A stretch of DNA of 64,000 nucleotides from Cytobacillus oceanisediminis (GCF_004366035.1 NZ_SOEE01000009.1:159971-223970), one strand, 5' to 3'; positions 23,305-31,716 are shown, numbered from the stretch's first letter. A program made the numbers and translations. The notes: generated by a model not told the origin, from the letters alone.

Positions 23305-23757
23305 TTAGCCTAAATCTTTCACAACCGCCATTTCCTTCCCAAAACGGTGGCCATGATCTGCAAACCCCAAACTTGCATAAAGCTTATGTGCCCCAAGATT
23401 CTCAGGATGGTACCCTACTGCAAGTTTTTTCGCATTCGGCAGTTTCGCCATCTCCGCAATCATCAGATCAGTCGCTTTTTTGCCTATTCCCTTTCCTTGG
23501 TGCGCCTTATCGACCATAATCCGATAAATCCAGTAAGCATCCAATTCTTCTATACATGTATTAAACATTAAGAAGCCGACAGCTTTATCCTCCAAGTAAA
23601 TCACATGTGGTCTCAGCGCCGTTTCAAATTTAGATTGCGCAATGGAAACAGCATTCGGCTCCATATAGGCTTTTTGTTCCTCTGAAAGCTCCAATAAACA
23701 GCAATCATACCAATTGTCTGCTGTTACTTGTTCAATTCTCACATTGCCAGTATTCAT
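23305..23757 (-). CDS. GNAT N-acetyltransferase, diamine-acetyltransferase-like
   Basis: 150 residues. The N-terminus (ITADNWYD-like, LELSEEQKAYMEPNAVSIAQ) is the pattern of BltD/SpeG-type polyamine acetyltransferases and their relatives; acetyl-CoA motif A is RIMVDKAHQGKGIGKKATD (about 85-103) and motif B HPENLGAHKLYASLGF. The substrate may be a polyamine or an amine drug. ATG 23757 lies 6-7 nt after AAAAGGGG; the frame is open to 23775. That ribosome binding site is perfectly complementary to an upstream TTTCCCC, and an 18-codon leader ORF precedes it, so translation appears to be attenuated. Confidence 0.87.
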   Translation of the reverse strand: MNTGNVRIEQVTADNWYDCCLLELSEEQKAYMEPNAVSIAQSKFETALRPHVIYLEDKAVGFLMFNTCIEELDAYWIYRIMVDKAHQGKGIGKKATDLMIAEMAKLPNAKKLAVGYHPENLGAHKLYASLGFADHGHRFGKEMAVVKDLG

Positions 23758-23761
23758 ATAA

Positions 23762-23863
23762 TTTCCCCTTTTCATATTTTGGGGAAACGCTGATTTTAAT
23801 TAGGCGTTCTCCCCTTATTTTTATCCATAATAACTAAAGTTTTATTTAGCATAATGAACGCCT
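23762..23863 (-). promoter_or_regulatory. Candidate translational attenuator of the GNAT gene
   Basis: Four segments on the transcript. S1 AGGCGTTC (23863-23856) overlaps the leader ribosome binding site. S2 GAACGCCT (23809-23802), with GGGGA before it (from 23814), is at the end of the leader ORF. S3 GCGTTTCCCC (23790-23781) follows. S4 GGGGAAA (23768-23762) is the ribosome binding site of the acetyltransferase. S1:S2 (8 bp) and S3:S4 (7 bp) can form together; S2:S3 (10 bp, one bulge) is the alternative and frees S4. This is the ermC topology. A TATAAT box lies at 23905-23900. Confidence 0.6.
23796..23852 (-). CDS. Leader peptide ORF (18 aa)
   Basis: MLNKTLVIMDKNKGRTPN, preceded by a consensus AAAAGGAGG 8 nt before ATG 23852, the best ribosome binding site in the neighbourhood. 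The stop lies 38 nt before the acetyltransferase start. The hydrophobic stretch TLVIM resembles in character the stalling motifs of erm leaders, but this is only a resemblance. Its last codons encode segment S2 of the proposed attenuator. Confidence 0.6.
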   Translation of the reverse strand: MLNKTLVIMDKNKGRTPN

Positions 23864-24010
23864 CCTTTTACTAAATTATCAGAAAAATTAACACCACTCA
23901 TTATACTATAATATTCCAATAAATGCGCACTTGGGATTTCAGTTATTTTTTCTATGGAAAGGCCATATATAATATATTGATTCAGCAAAAAAAGGGGAGG
24001 ATATGATAAT

Positions 24011-24280
24011 ATGCCAGCGAAGCAAATTCGTTTACGGAGAATTCAAAGCCTTGCTCACGACATTATGGTAGAAATGAATTCAAAGGAAGACCATAAGAAG
24101 AATGAATCATACAGAACAGTGATTGATAATCTATCACGTGCGATTGGGGAACTATCTGATCCATCTGGTGATTATTCATTGGATTATGTAGAAGAAAAAG
24201 TAGGCACTGCCCATTATAAAATTTTTAAAAACATGAAAAAACTGACGCCTCTCCGAAAAACAAAAGAATCAGCAAGATAA
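24011..24280 (+). CDS. Hypothetical small basic protein
   Basis: 89 residues, soluble, mostly helical and basic at both ends (RLRRIQSLAHDIMVEMNS; LTPLRKTKESAR). No domain recognised. The start is ATG 24011, 10 nt after GGGGAGG. It is a single gene between the GNAT gene and the convergent DUF1540 gene. Its composition is compatible with nucleic-acid binding, but that is speculation. Confidence 0.6.
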   Translation: MPAKQIRLRRIQSLAHDIMVEMNSKEDHKKNESYRTVIDNLSRAIGELSDPSGDYSLDYVEEKVGTAHYKIFKNMKKLTPLRKTKESAR

Positions 24281-24325
24281 AATTTTTTTGAATGAAACTG
24301 ATAATTATTATCAATAATAGATAAA

Positions 24326-24352
24326 GAAGGTAACCAAATAGGTTACCCCTTG
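24326..24352 (-). terminator. Terminator of the DUF1540 gene
   Basis: GGTAACC pairs with GGTTACC around a 5-nt loop; on the minus strand it is followed by TTCTTTATC, directly after the stop codon. Confidence 0.7.
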
Positions 24353-24354
24353 GA

Positions 24355-24510
24355 TTAAACTTCTGGTTCAAACGTTTTACAGTCTGTCTCTTTGCTGTTG
24401 GACGCCTGCTTGCCTTTATGGCTGACAACGTAAATAGCTTCTGCACCACACTTATTTCCCTTTTCCCAATAAGTGCAGTTATTTACTTCACAAAGAACAT
24501 CTTTAGCCAT
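24355..24510 (-). CDS. DUF1540 protein
   Basis: 51 residues with four conserved cysteines in the DUF1540 order: C-E-V-N-N-C-TYW, N-K-C-GAEAI and TDC-KTF. The spacing suggests a small metal-binding or disulfide module. Proteins of this family are found in spore formers and some are sporulation-linked, but the role is unknown. AGGAGGTGATATAC precedes ATG 24510, an optimal ribosome binding site. Confidence 0.88.
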   Translation of the reverse strand: MAKDVLCEVNNCTYWEKGNKCGAEAIYVVSHKGKQASNSKETDCKTFEPEV

Positions 24511-24569
24511 GTATATCACCTCCTGTTTTATTATTTTTAGCCATACAGGATGGTGATATACTTGCTTGT

Positions 24570-25088
24570 TCAGTTATCTATGTTCCACTCTTCTTTCAAA
24601 ATCGCATAATAATATTCATCCCACCACTCATCGCCATGAGGAATGCACTTTTTGAAGCAGCCTTCCCGCCTCATGCCGATTTTCTCCATCACCCGGTAAG
24701 AAGGCGGATTCTCGGGCTGGCAGGTTGCAATAATCCGGTGAAGCCCAAGTTCTTCAAAGCCATATTTCAGCGCTGCATATGCCGCTTCTGATGCATAGCC
24801 TTTATTATAAAACTTCGGATTAAACACCCAGCCAATTTCATAGGTATGATCGCCGAAATACTTAAAGAAAGCGACATGGCCAATCAGCACTTCTTCATTT
24901 TTCAAAAGAACCGGGAAATGCTCTGCTTTTTCGGTATTCTCACGGATAAACTCTTTAGCTGCTTCTTTTGTAAAAATACCTTCTGGAATGTATTTCATTA
25001 CTTCTGGATTTGATGTGTACTCATAAACTGCCTGCCAGTCTTCTGATTTGAACTTACGGATTATAAGTCTCTCTGTTTTAAGCTCCAT
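24570..25088 (-). CDS. RimJ/RimL-type GNAT N-acetyltransferase
   Basis: 172 residues. It starts ELKTERLIIRKFKSEDW, the hallmark N-terminus of RimJ/RimL-like acetyltransferases, with acetyl-CoA motif GWVFNPKFYNKGYASEAAYA (about 100-120) and the HRIIATCQPENPPSYRVMEKIGM block after it. Targets are N-terminal amines of ribosomal proteins in the founding members and diverse small molecules in Bacillus paralogues. ATG 25088 follows AGAGGTTAAGAA. It is a single gene. Confidence 0.88.
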   Translation of the reverse strand: MELKTERLIIRKFKSEDWQAVYEYTSNPEVMKYIPEGIFTKEAAKEFIRENTEKAEHFPVLLKNEEVLIGHVAFFKYFGDHTYEIGWVFNPKFYNKGYASEAAYAALKYGFEELGLHRIIATCQPENPPSYRVMEKIGMRREGCFKKCIPHGDEWWDEYYYAILKEEWNIDN

Positions 25089-25521
25089 TTCTTAACCTCT
25101 ATTCAGCTGTTTCATCCCATGTATGTTCGTTGATTTCAGTCAGATTTCCTTTATAAATAGGCTGATCGCACATAATTTTTTTATCCGCACATAAAGTACG
25201 TCTATCCGCACATAAAAAATCTTATGCGCACATATTTCTCAGCTAACCGCACACAAATTATTCCGATGCATCTTTATTCCGAAGAAAAGTGGTCCTTTCC
25301 TGCAAAATTCATCACTGGGGCAGAACTTTTCTATCTTTTTCAGCAATTGGCGCAGGTTTTCCAAACAGATATCCCCGAAAAACCTGGTATCCCTTGTCCC
25401 GGATCGGGTTCAAATGTGCCAAATATCATATATCGCGCTTAATAAAAACATAACAAAATAATATTTAATTGAATCTTTATGTTCGACTCAAACAAAAGAC
25501 TATCCTCTGCCGAAGAAATAA
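25089..25521. other. Intergenic region with phased repeats
   Basis: 430 nt without a supported gene, between the RimJ-like gene and the end of yknZ. It contains the CGCACATAA tandem at 25167-25256. The 72-codon frame at 25224-25442 begins inside that repeat, has no ribosome binding site and is rejected. Confidence 0.6.
25167..25256. repeat. Five CGCACATAA elements at about 20-nt period
   Basis: Copies start at 25167, 25186, 25207, 25227 and 25248. The first three are exact CGCACATAA, the fourth CGCACATAT, the fifth CGCACACAA. Spacing of 19, 21, 20 and 21 nt places them on one face of the helix. The sequence between copies is unrelated AT-rich DNA. Confidence 0.75.
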
Positions 25522-26715
25522 TCACTCATACCGCAAAGATTCAATCGGACTCAGCCTCGAAGCTTTATTGGCCGGCAGCAGTCCGAAGATGATGCCGATC
25601 GCCATCGAGAAGAAAAGGGCTCCTGCAACGACCTGCCAGGAAATGAGCGATGGCCATCCGGCAAAGAATGAAATCAGGGATGCCGTACCCCAGCCGAGCA
25701 GGATTCCCAGTACTCCTCCAATTAAGGTCAGCGTGACAGATTCGATTAAAAACTGGCCCATGATTTGCCCCCTGGTCGCTCCGAGTGCTTTACGGATTCC
25801 GATTTCCCTCGTTCTTTCTGTTACAGATACGAGCATGATGTTCATGACACCAATTCCGCCGACAAATAGCGAGATACCGGCGATACTGCCGATGATTAGA
25901 GTCATGACCTTTGTAATCTGGCCGATTCCTTCTGCCATTTCTTCCATGTTGATGACCATATAAGATTCTTCTGTATTATGCATCTTGTTAAGTAAGCTGG
26001 CAGCCTTCTTTCCGGCCGTCTGAAGCTGATCAGCGGATTCTGCCTGAAGCGTCACCTGGGTAAAGTCACTCTTCCCATAAATAGTCTGCCATGTTTTAGT
26101 AGGCACATAAATCTCCAGAACACCGAATGAAAAGAGCCCTGTCGGCTTTTCCATGACGCCAATGATCTCTATCGGCTGGTTCCCAATCCGGATCACTTCG
26201 CCAACCGGCGACTTGCCATTAAATAGCTCCTCCTGCATGGAATAGCTGACAAGCCCCACCCTGCGTCCGCCAAGGAAATCTGCAGCCGTAAAGGATCTCC
26301 CTTTCTCCAGGTCAACATTGTTCAGCTCAAAATAGGCTGGACCGACTCCTGTTGTGGATGTTTCTGCCGTCTGTTCTCCAAACGAAGACTGTGAAAACTG
26401 TGAGCTTGAAGCAACTACTCTTTTAATCTCTGGAATCTGCTCCAGTGCTTTGATATCCTCCCCATCAAAAGGAGCTTCATTAAATATGTTTGGGTTTGCC
26501 TGAATTTCCTCGTCAGAAGGCTGATAAAACAACTCCACTGTATTACCTGGACCTGTCAGCTGCGTCTTCAGCATCGCTTCTCCGCCCTGGCCGATTGCGA
26601 CTACAATAATAACAGCCCCAACACCAATAATGATCCCAACCATCGTTAAAATCGATCTCATTTTATGCGCCTTCAATGAACTAAGTGCCATTTTGATATT
26701 TTCTAAAAAACTCAT
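25522..26715 (-). CDS. yknZ: MacB/FtsX-type ABC transporter permease
   Basis: 397 residues: one N-terminal helix, a large extracytoplasmic MacB core domain (about 45-270) and three C-terminal helices of the FtsX type (about 280-395), with the conserved RTREIGIRKALGATRGQIM loop. It forms the membrane part of the YknWXYZ transporter, which in B. subtilis protects against the SDP killing peptide. It overlaps yknY by 4 nt and is last in the operon. Confidence 0.9.
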   Translation of the reverse strand: MSFLENIKMALSSLKAHKMRSILTMVGIIIGVGAVIIVVAIGQGGEAMLKTQLTGPGNTVELFYQPSDEEIQANPNIFNEAPFDGEDIKALEQIPEIKRVVASSSQFSQSSFGEQTAETSTTGVGPAYFELNNVDLEKGRSFTAADFLGGRRVGLVSYSMQEELFNGKSPVGEVIRIGNQPIEIIGVMEKPTGLFSFGVLEIYVPTKTWQTIYGKSDFTQVTLQAESADQLQTAGKKAASLLNKMHNTEESYMVINMEEMAEGIGQITKVMTLIIGSIAGISLFVGGIGVMNIMLVSVTERTREIGIRKALGATRGQIMGQFLIESVTLTLIGGVLGILLGWGTASLISFFAGWPSLISWQVVAGALFFSMAIGIIFGLLPANKASRLSPIESLRYE

Positions 26716-27404
26716 GTAGGCGCCCCCCAGCGGGAAGGTTCTGCGGACACAATCAGCCCATCCCTCACCATAATCGTGTGATGGGCATACTCTGCAACCT
26801 CAGGTTCATGTGTAACCATTACAATCGTTGCCCCTTCATGGTTCAGCTCACTGAACAGTTCCATAATGGAGGCGCTTGTTTTCGTATCAAGAGCACCTGT
26901 CGGTTCATCCGCCAATATGATCTTCGGTTCGTTCACAATCGCTCTGGCGATGGCAACCCGCTGCTTCTGACCTCCTGATAGGGCATTTGGCAGGTGCTCC
27001 ATCCGATCAGCAAGACCCACTTTGACCAGCGCTGCTTCCGCCCTTTCCAATCGTTCCTTTTTTGCAAGGCCGCTGTAAATCATCGGAAGCTCTGCATTTT
27101 GAATAGCCGTCAGTCTCGGAAGCAGGTGAAACTGCTGAAACACAAACCCAATCGATTGATTTCTGACCTTTGCCAGCTCCGCTTCCGAGTAATGGGATAT
27201 GTTCTCACCATCCAGTTCATATATTCCTTCTGTCGGCAAATCGAGGCATCCAATAATATTCATAAGCGTCGATTTTCCAGATCCGGATGGCCCCATAATC
27301 GCCACAGAATCACCTTGTTCAATGCTCAGATTAATCCCTTTTAAAACTTCAATGCTTTCTTTCCCCGCCTGATAGGACTTGGTTATGCCTTTGAGTTCAA
27401 TCAT
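26712..27404 (-). CDS. yknY: MacB-type ABC ATPase
   Basis: 230 residues, LolD/MacB type ATPase. Walker A GPSGSGKST, signature LSGGQKQR, Walker B ILADEPTGALDT, switch His in MVTHEPEVAEYAHHTI. It powers the YknZ permease. It overlaps yknX and yknZ by 4 nt on each side, so all three are translationally coupled. Confidence 0.93.
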   Translation of the reverse strand: MIELKGITKSYQAGKESIEVLKGINLSIEQGDSVAIMGPSGSGKSTLMNIIGCLDLPTEGIYELDGENISHYSEAELAKVRNQSIGFVFQQFHLLPRLTAIQNAELPMIYSGLAKKERLERAEAALVKVGLADRMEHLPNALSGGQKQRVAIARAIVNEPKIILADEPTGALDTKTSASIMELFSELNHEGATIVMVTHEPEVAEYAHHTIMVRDGLIVSAEPSRWGAPT

Positions 27405-28519
27405 TTCGCATCCACTTCCATGCCGTCTTTCAGCTGATCTGATGGATTAGTAATAATCAAATCCTTCTCAGTGAGGCCGCTTGCTATCTCAATTTTATTC
27501 CCGGAAGCCACACCTGTCTCCACTTCCTGTTTATAGCTTTTCTGATCCCTGACCACGAATACAAATACGCTGCTGTCTCCGGTTATAACCGAGTTTGCCG
27601 GAACAGTCAGTGCCTTCTTCTTATCCGTTTCAATTTCCATTATGAGCTGAAACCCTGGTTTCAGGGACATTTCCTTCACCGTTACCTCCATCCGATACTG
27701 TGGCGCACTATTTTCGGCAGGGTTCACTCCCTGATTCTCTTCTGGCATATCGGCTACTTCGCTGACTTCGCCTTTCCATTCCTTTTCAGGAATCGCATCG
27801 GACCGGAGAGTCACCTTTTGCCCCTCTTTCACTTTTAATGAATCGAATTCTGAAAGTAAGCCTGATGCGCCGATCGCTTTTAAATCTCCAACATAAATGA
27901 CAGGTTTTCCTGCCGAAGCCGGATCAGAGGAGGCTGCCTTGTTCACCTGAAGCACCAATCCATCCATTGTGCTTTTTACCTCTAATTCTCCAAGTCGTTT
28001 TTCAACATCTTTCTTCTGCAGAAGCACCTGGCTTAATTCAAGATTCGCCAATCGCTTTTCCAGTTTCAACTGATCCCTTTCAGGCTGTATCTGTTTTTCC
28101 GCTTCCTTTTCACCAGCCTGTTTGCGCAGCTCTTTTACCTTATCCCCCAGCTGGACTTCCTCTTTTTCCAGCTGGCTGATTTTTATATAGCCTGATTCAG
28201 CCTGAAGTTTGACCTTTTCCAATTCAAGCTCCAATGCCTGGTCATCAAATTTGGCCAGCACTTCTCCTTTTTTAACAGAATCCCCTTCTTCCACCAGGAA
28301 CTCCTTTATTTCTCCCTTTTCAGGAGATGCATATATTTTCTGCTCATTCACCAGCTCTGCCATTCCCGGAATCATGATCTGCTCTTTAATTTCTTCCTGA
28401 ACCGGATGGGCGGTTTTTACTTCAGGCCCTTTCGCAAACGCCTGCCTGTAGACGCTAACGCCAGCCAGCAGCAAAAACACAGCCGCAACTCCGATCGCTA
28501 TCCAAACTTTCTTTTTCAT
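27401..28519 (-). CDS. yknX: HlyD/MacA-type adaptor
   Basis: 372 residues: signal anchor (about 5-27), two lipoyl half-motifs flanking a coiled coil (about 100-190, many Lys, Glu and Leu: LELEKVKLQAESGYIKISQLE) and a C-terminal beta-barrel. This is the membrane-fusion adaptor layout. In Gram-positives YknX bridges the ABC core to substrate capture at the outer face of the membrane. It is one nucleotide away from yknW and overlaps yknY. Confidence 0.9.
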   Translation of the reverse strand: MKKKVWIAIGVAAVFLLLAGVSVYRQAFAKGPEVKTAHPVQEEIKEQIMIPGMAELVNEQKIYASPEKGEIKEFLVEEGDSVKKGEVLAKFDDQALELELEKVKLQAESGYIKISQLEKEEVQLGDKVKELRKQAGEKEAEKQIQPERDQLKLEKRLANLELSQVLLQKKDVEKRLGELEVKSTMDGLVLQVNKAASSDPASAGKPVIYVGDLKAIGASGLLSEFDSLKVKEGQKVTLRSDAIPEKEWKGEVSEVADMPEENQGVNPAENSAPQYRMEVTVKEMSLKPGFQLIMEIETDKKKALTVPANSVITGDSSVFVFVVRDQKSYKQEVETGVASGNKIEIASGLTEKDLIITNPSDQLKDGMEVDAK

Positions 28520-29185
28520 TTAGACACCAGTCATTCCAGAAAGGGTATTGCTGATTAAAGTGAAAACAATGCCGATGATGAAGAAGGCAATCGCAATGCC
28601 CCAAGCCCAGCCTTTTGATAATCCTCCAACCCGATGAAGGCCAATAGCTGTTACAACAGACTGCCAGATGCTGAATAACTCGATAGAACCCAGGACCCCT
28701 GGTTTCTCGCTGTTCATCAATACTGCTAAACTAGTAATAAATATTTCCGGATTTCCCCCAATAGCTGCTCTTAATGCCATATTGACCAAAAGGCCGATCC
28801 CGCCAATAACAAGAATATAAATATTCATGGAAAATATCTGTTTGAACGTTGCATCTGATCCAGCAATTTTTATGAAAATCATATAAATACCACCGGAAAT
28901 GAGGGCAATCACTACAGGTGTGAAAATTCCTGTTATTGCCACACCCACCCTAGAAAACATCATGACCATCTCTGCTTCGGCCTCACTCATGCCATCAAGC
29001 CCAAGGTAAGAAGCATCCATTGACATGGCCATCAGGAACATTCCAACAGCATACAGAATACTGATTAGAATCAGCGGAACCCAAATCTTCGGGTTCCGGC
29101 GAATGCGGTCAAACTGCTCCCCCGGACTCCAAACCATTCCCAGCAAACTCGGTTTCTCTTTGCTCGTTTTTACTTCTTGTTCCAT
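28520..29185 (-). CDS. yknW: Yip1-domain membrane protein
   Basis: 221 residues with five hydrophobic segments; the N-terminal cytoplasmic part has GMVWSPGEQFDRIRRNPKIWVP, typical of Yip1 proteins. In B. subtilis YknW assists assembly of the YknXYZ transporter. The start is ATG 29185, 6 nt after GGAGTG; the frame extends to GTG 29194 within the ribosome binding site. It is first in the operon behind a SigW-type promoter. Confidence 0.88.
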   Translation of the reverse strand: MEQEVKTSKEKPSLLGMVWSPGEQFDRIRRNPKIWVPLILISILYAVGMFLMAMSMDASYLGLDGMSEAEAEMVMMFSRVGVAITGIFTPVVIALISGGIYMIFIKIAGSDATFKQIFSMNIYILVIGGIGLLVNMALRAAIGGNPEIFITSLAVLMNSEKPGVLGSIELFSIWQSVVTAIGLHRVGGLSKGWAWGIAIAFFIIGIVFTLISNTLSGMTGV

Positions 29186-29228
29186 AAAGAACACTCCTAT
29201 TCTATTAAAAATGATTCCACTATAGCTT

Positions 29229-29254
29229 TACGGAATAATATAGAAAAAGTTTCA
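29229..29254 (-). promoter_or_regulatory. SigW promoter of yknWXYZ
   Basis: Minus strand TGAAAC (29254-29249), 16 nt, CGTA (29232-29229), an exact match to the B. subtilis SigW consensus. The yknWXYZ operon is a known SigW target there. Confidence 0.85.
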
Positions 29255-29278
29255 AAAAATTACAATTTACCCATTAAA

Positions 29279-29304
29279 AATACCAGGGTCTCTCCCCTGG
29301 TATC
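29279..29304 (-). terminator. Terminator of the LanFEG-like operon
   Basis: Minus strand TACCAGGG/CCCTGGTA hairpin followed by TTTTTAA, just after the last permease stop codon. Confidence 0.88.
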
Positions 29305-29308
29305 CTGT

Positions 29309-30040
29309 CTACACAGCCTTCCGCTGAAAATAAAAATAGCCGCCAAGATAAAACAATAAAAAGAATCCGCCGATAACAGTCAGAAGCTGTTCCCAAGGGA
29401 TAAAGAATATATCGCCAGTATCTGTCGCTGGATACATCATTGCAAACGGCTGTGCCCACGGATAATAGGGGCCCACTTTCTCGGAATTCATCGCCAGAAT
29501 GGATGGCAGCGTAAAAACGACGTTGACCGCAAAAGGTGCCGCAAAGCTTTTGAACCAGACGGACATCCACAGCTGCAGGGCGACTAATGGGAAAGTCGCC
29601 ACCCAGCCTCCCAATATGCTTTTCCAGATAATCGCTGCCGGAAACGGATCGGCTACACCTTTATACAATCCTGCTCCAAAAATGGCAGCTAAATATAATA
29701 ACTGGATAAACAAAACCAATAGCAGAATCAATACATACTTAGCTGCAAACACTTTTCCCCTTGTGACAGGCAGCGCCAAAACCTGCTTCCAGCCCCCGGA
29801 CTGATGCTCATACCGGCAGACAAGGCTTGCCAGAACCCCTGTGACTAACGGCAAAAAGAGGACCGAATAAGGCAAATTCATATAAATCAAAAGCATGTAC
29901 CATTCATTCATCGCTCCCGCCGTTTCGACTGCATCTGCCCCAATCCCGGCACCCAGCCCAATCAGCGGTCCCACTAAAAGAATGCCGAAGATCTTTGATT
30001 TACGCAGTTTAAACCACTCTGACTTCAAAATAGACAGCAT
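29309..30040 (-). CDS. ABC permease, lantibiotic-immunity type (LanG-like)
   Basis: 243 residues with six predicted helices. The start SEWFKLRKSKIFGILLVGP and the cytoplasmic loop CRYEHQSGGWKQVLALPVTRGKVFAAK are typical of LanE/LanG permeases that pump lantibiotics or bacitracin-like peptides off the membrane. It follows the related permease with no gap and forms a BcrA/NisFEG-type three-gene exporter with the ATPase at 30748. No lantibiotic structural gene is present, so defence against foreign peptides is more likely than self-immunity. Confidence 0.85.
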   Translation of the reverse strand: MLSILKSEWFKLRKSKIFGILLVGPLIGLGAGIGADAVETAGAMNEWYMLLIYMNLPYSVLFLPLVTGVLASLVCRYEHQSGGWKQVLALPVTRGKVFAAKYVLILLLVLFIQLLYLAAIFGAGLYKGVADPFPAAIIWKSILGGWVATFPLVALQLWMSVWFKSFAAPFAVNVVFTLPSILAMNSEKVGPYYPWAQPFAMMYPATDTGDIFFIPWEQLLTVIGGFFLLFYLGGYFYFQRKAV

Positions 30041-30751
30041 CTATTTCACATCCCTTCTCGCAAAATCAATCATGCCGGCTGTGTATAATAAAACGCCGGC
30101 TCCAATTCCAAGCAGGACGTTGATGAGCGGTTCATTCCACTCATTCAGCAGCAGCGGCCATTTCCAAATCAGCCAATCCGGCAAAGTAAAACCAGCATAG
30201 GTCAGAATCACACCCAGAATCCCCAGAGTGATTGGCACACCCTGGTTTACACTCACAGTCGCTATCCAAAGCTGCAGCGCCAAAACTGGCAAAGCTGCAA
30301 AAAAAGGATAAAAGCTGTATTTCAGCAGACCCGTATACGGAATCTCCCCGCCCAAATCCAGAAACAATCCAAAAGCCATCGTGAACAGCATCAAAAGCAC
30401 AGAAGAAGTCAGAAGCAGAATCGACAGCACCGTGAACTTCGATAAATACACGCTCATCTTTGAAACTGGCAATGCAATCAGCTGTTTCCAGGCGTTCGTT
30501 TCATTTTCAATGCTTGACATAAATGACGTCAGAATTACGATGCCCAGCACAATCGCCAGCGGTGTGAACGAATGGATATTATCCAAATAATACCCCCACC
30601 GGTCATCATTCTGCCCGAACAAATAATCCTTGCGCACCCCGTAATTGACCATCTGCATGGCTACTACCCCAATTGGACCCAATACGGTCAGGAACCAGAT
30701 TCCTTTGCGCTTAATCTTCATAAATTCAGCTGCCAGCAATTTTCCCATCAT
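30041..30751 (-). CDS. ABC permease, lantibiotic-immunity type (LanE-like)
   Basis: 236 residues, six helices, paralogous to the downstream permease: it begins LLAAEFMKIKRKGIWFLTVLGP and has the equivalent loop SSIENETNAWKQLIALPVSKMSVYLSK. Pairs of distinct permeases with one ATPase are the LanFEG layout. It overlaps the ATPase gene by 4 nt and abuts the next permease. Confidence 0.85.
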   Translation of the reverse strand: MMGKLLAAEFMKIKRKGIWFLTVLGPIGVVAMQMVNYGVRKDYLFGQNDDRWGYYLDNIHSFTPLAIVLGIVILTSFMSSIENETNAWKQLIALPVSKMSVYLSKFTVLSILLLTSSVLLMLFTMAFGLFLDLGGEIPYTGLLKYSFYPFFAALPVLALQLWIATVSVNQGVPITLGILGVILTYAGFTLPDWLIWKWPLLLNEWNEPLINVLLGIGAGVLLYTAGMIDFARRDVK

Positions 30752-31659
30752 CCGGCCTGCTCCTCCCTCGTCATCTGAAGGAAAATGTCTTCCAATGATC
30801 GCTTTTCTTCTTCCACCCGGTAAACGGAAAATCCATCTGCTACAAGTCCGCGTACAGCCTCAGCCACTTGCTCATCCGATTGCTGCGGCAGCGAAATGAT
30901 GCCACTATCCAAACCAGCCTTCATTCCTCTTCCCAGCAGGGAGCGCCAGGCTTTGTCGCTCTCGCTGACCTTTAATAAAACAGATTGCTGTGAAAACATG
31001 CGCATCGCCTCAATAGAATCCTGAAAAATCATTTTCCCTTTCGTGACAATACCCACTGTTGTCGCCATCTGATCAATCTCTGAAAGCAAATGACTGGAAA
31101 TTAACACGGTCATCCCGCATTCCGATGGCAAGCTTTTAATTAAATTGCGAATTTCAATAATACCTGAAGGATCTAATCCGTTTGTCGGCTCATCCAGAAT
31201 TAGCAATTCCGGGTTATTCAGCAGCGAAGCAGCAATTCCAAGCCGCTGCTTCATGCCAAGTGAGAAACCCTTTACTTTTTTATCACAAGCATCTGTAAGC
31301 CGGACAATCTCCAGCACTTCAGCGATTCTCTGCTTCGGCACACCCAGTATCTTTCTCATTGCTTCCAGATTTTCTTTTGCCGTTAAATGGGGGTAATATG
31401 ACGGTGATTCTACAAGCGAACCTACCCGTCCTAATATATTTAGTCTTTCTTTCTTTAAATCTTTTTGAAAAATTTCAATCCTGCCGGAATCAGGCTTCAT
31501 CAGCCCCAAAAGCATCCGGATAGTTGTCGTTTTCCCCGCACCATTCGGACCCAGAAATCCGTAGATTTCCCCTTTGGGTATTTTCATTTCCAGACCTGAC
31601 ACAGCTTTCTCCTTACCAAAATGCTTCGATAAATTTTCCGTTCTTACGATATACTCCAT
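30748..31659 (-). CDS. ABC ATPase, BcrA/LanF type
   Basis: 303 residues. Walker A GPNGAGKTT, signature FSLGMKQRLGIAASL (the SLGM variant normal for BcrA/LanF proteins), Walker B LLILDEPTNGLDP, switch SSHLLSEIDQMA. Such ATPases drive export of bacitracin or lantibiotics. The start is ATG 31659 after GAGGTGAGAGG; the frame continues to 31680. Direct repeats at 31717-31734 lie in the promoter region and may bind the response regulator encoded at 34431. Confidence 0.92.
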   Translation of the reverse strand: MEYIVRTENLSKHFGKEKAVSGLEMKIPKGEIYGFLGPNGAGKTTTIRMLLGLMKPDSGRIEIFQKDLKKERLNILGRVGSLVESPSYYPHLTAKENLEAMRKILGVPKQRIAEVLEIVRLTDACDKKVKGFSLGMKQRLGIAASLLNNPELLILDEPTNGLDPSGIIEIRNLIKSLPSECGMTVLISSHLLSEIDQMATTVGIVTKGKMIFQDSIEAMRMFSQQSVLLKVSESDKAWRSLLGRGMKAGLDSGIISLPQQSDEQVAEAVRGLVADGFSVYRVEEEKRSLEDIFLQMTREEQAG

Positions 31660-31716
31660 TCCTCTCACCTCACTTTCCATCTTAGCCAGTCAAGGTTAAA
31701 ACAAAGGTAGAGGAAA

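Noticed and set aside
25167..25256. CRISPR array
   Set aside because: Repeats are 9 nt with short unequal spacers, and there are no cas genes in the window.
25224..25442. 72-codon frame in the repeat region
   Set aside because: Starts inside the CGCACATAA repeats and lacks a ribosome binding site and protein-like sequence.
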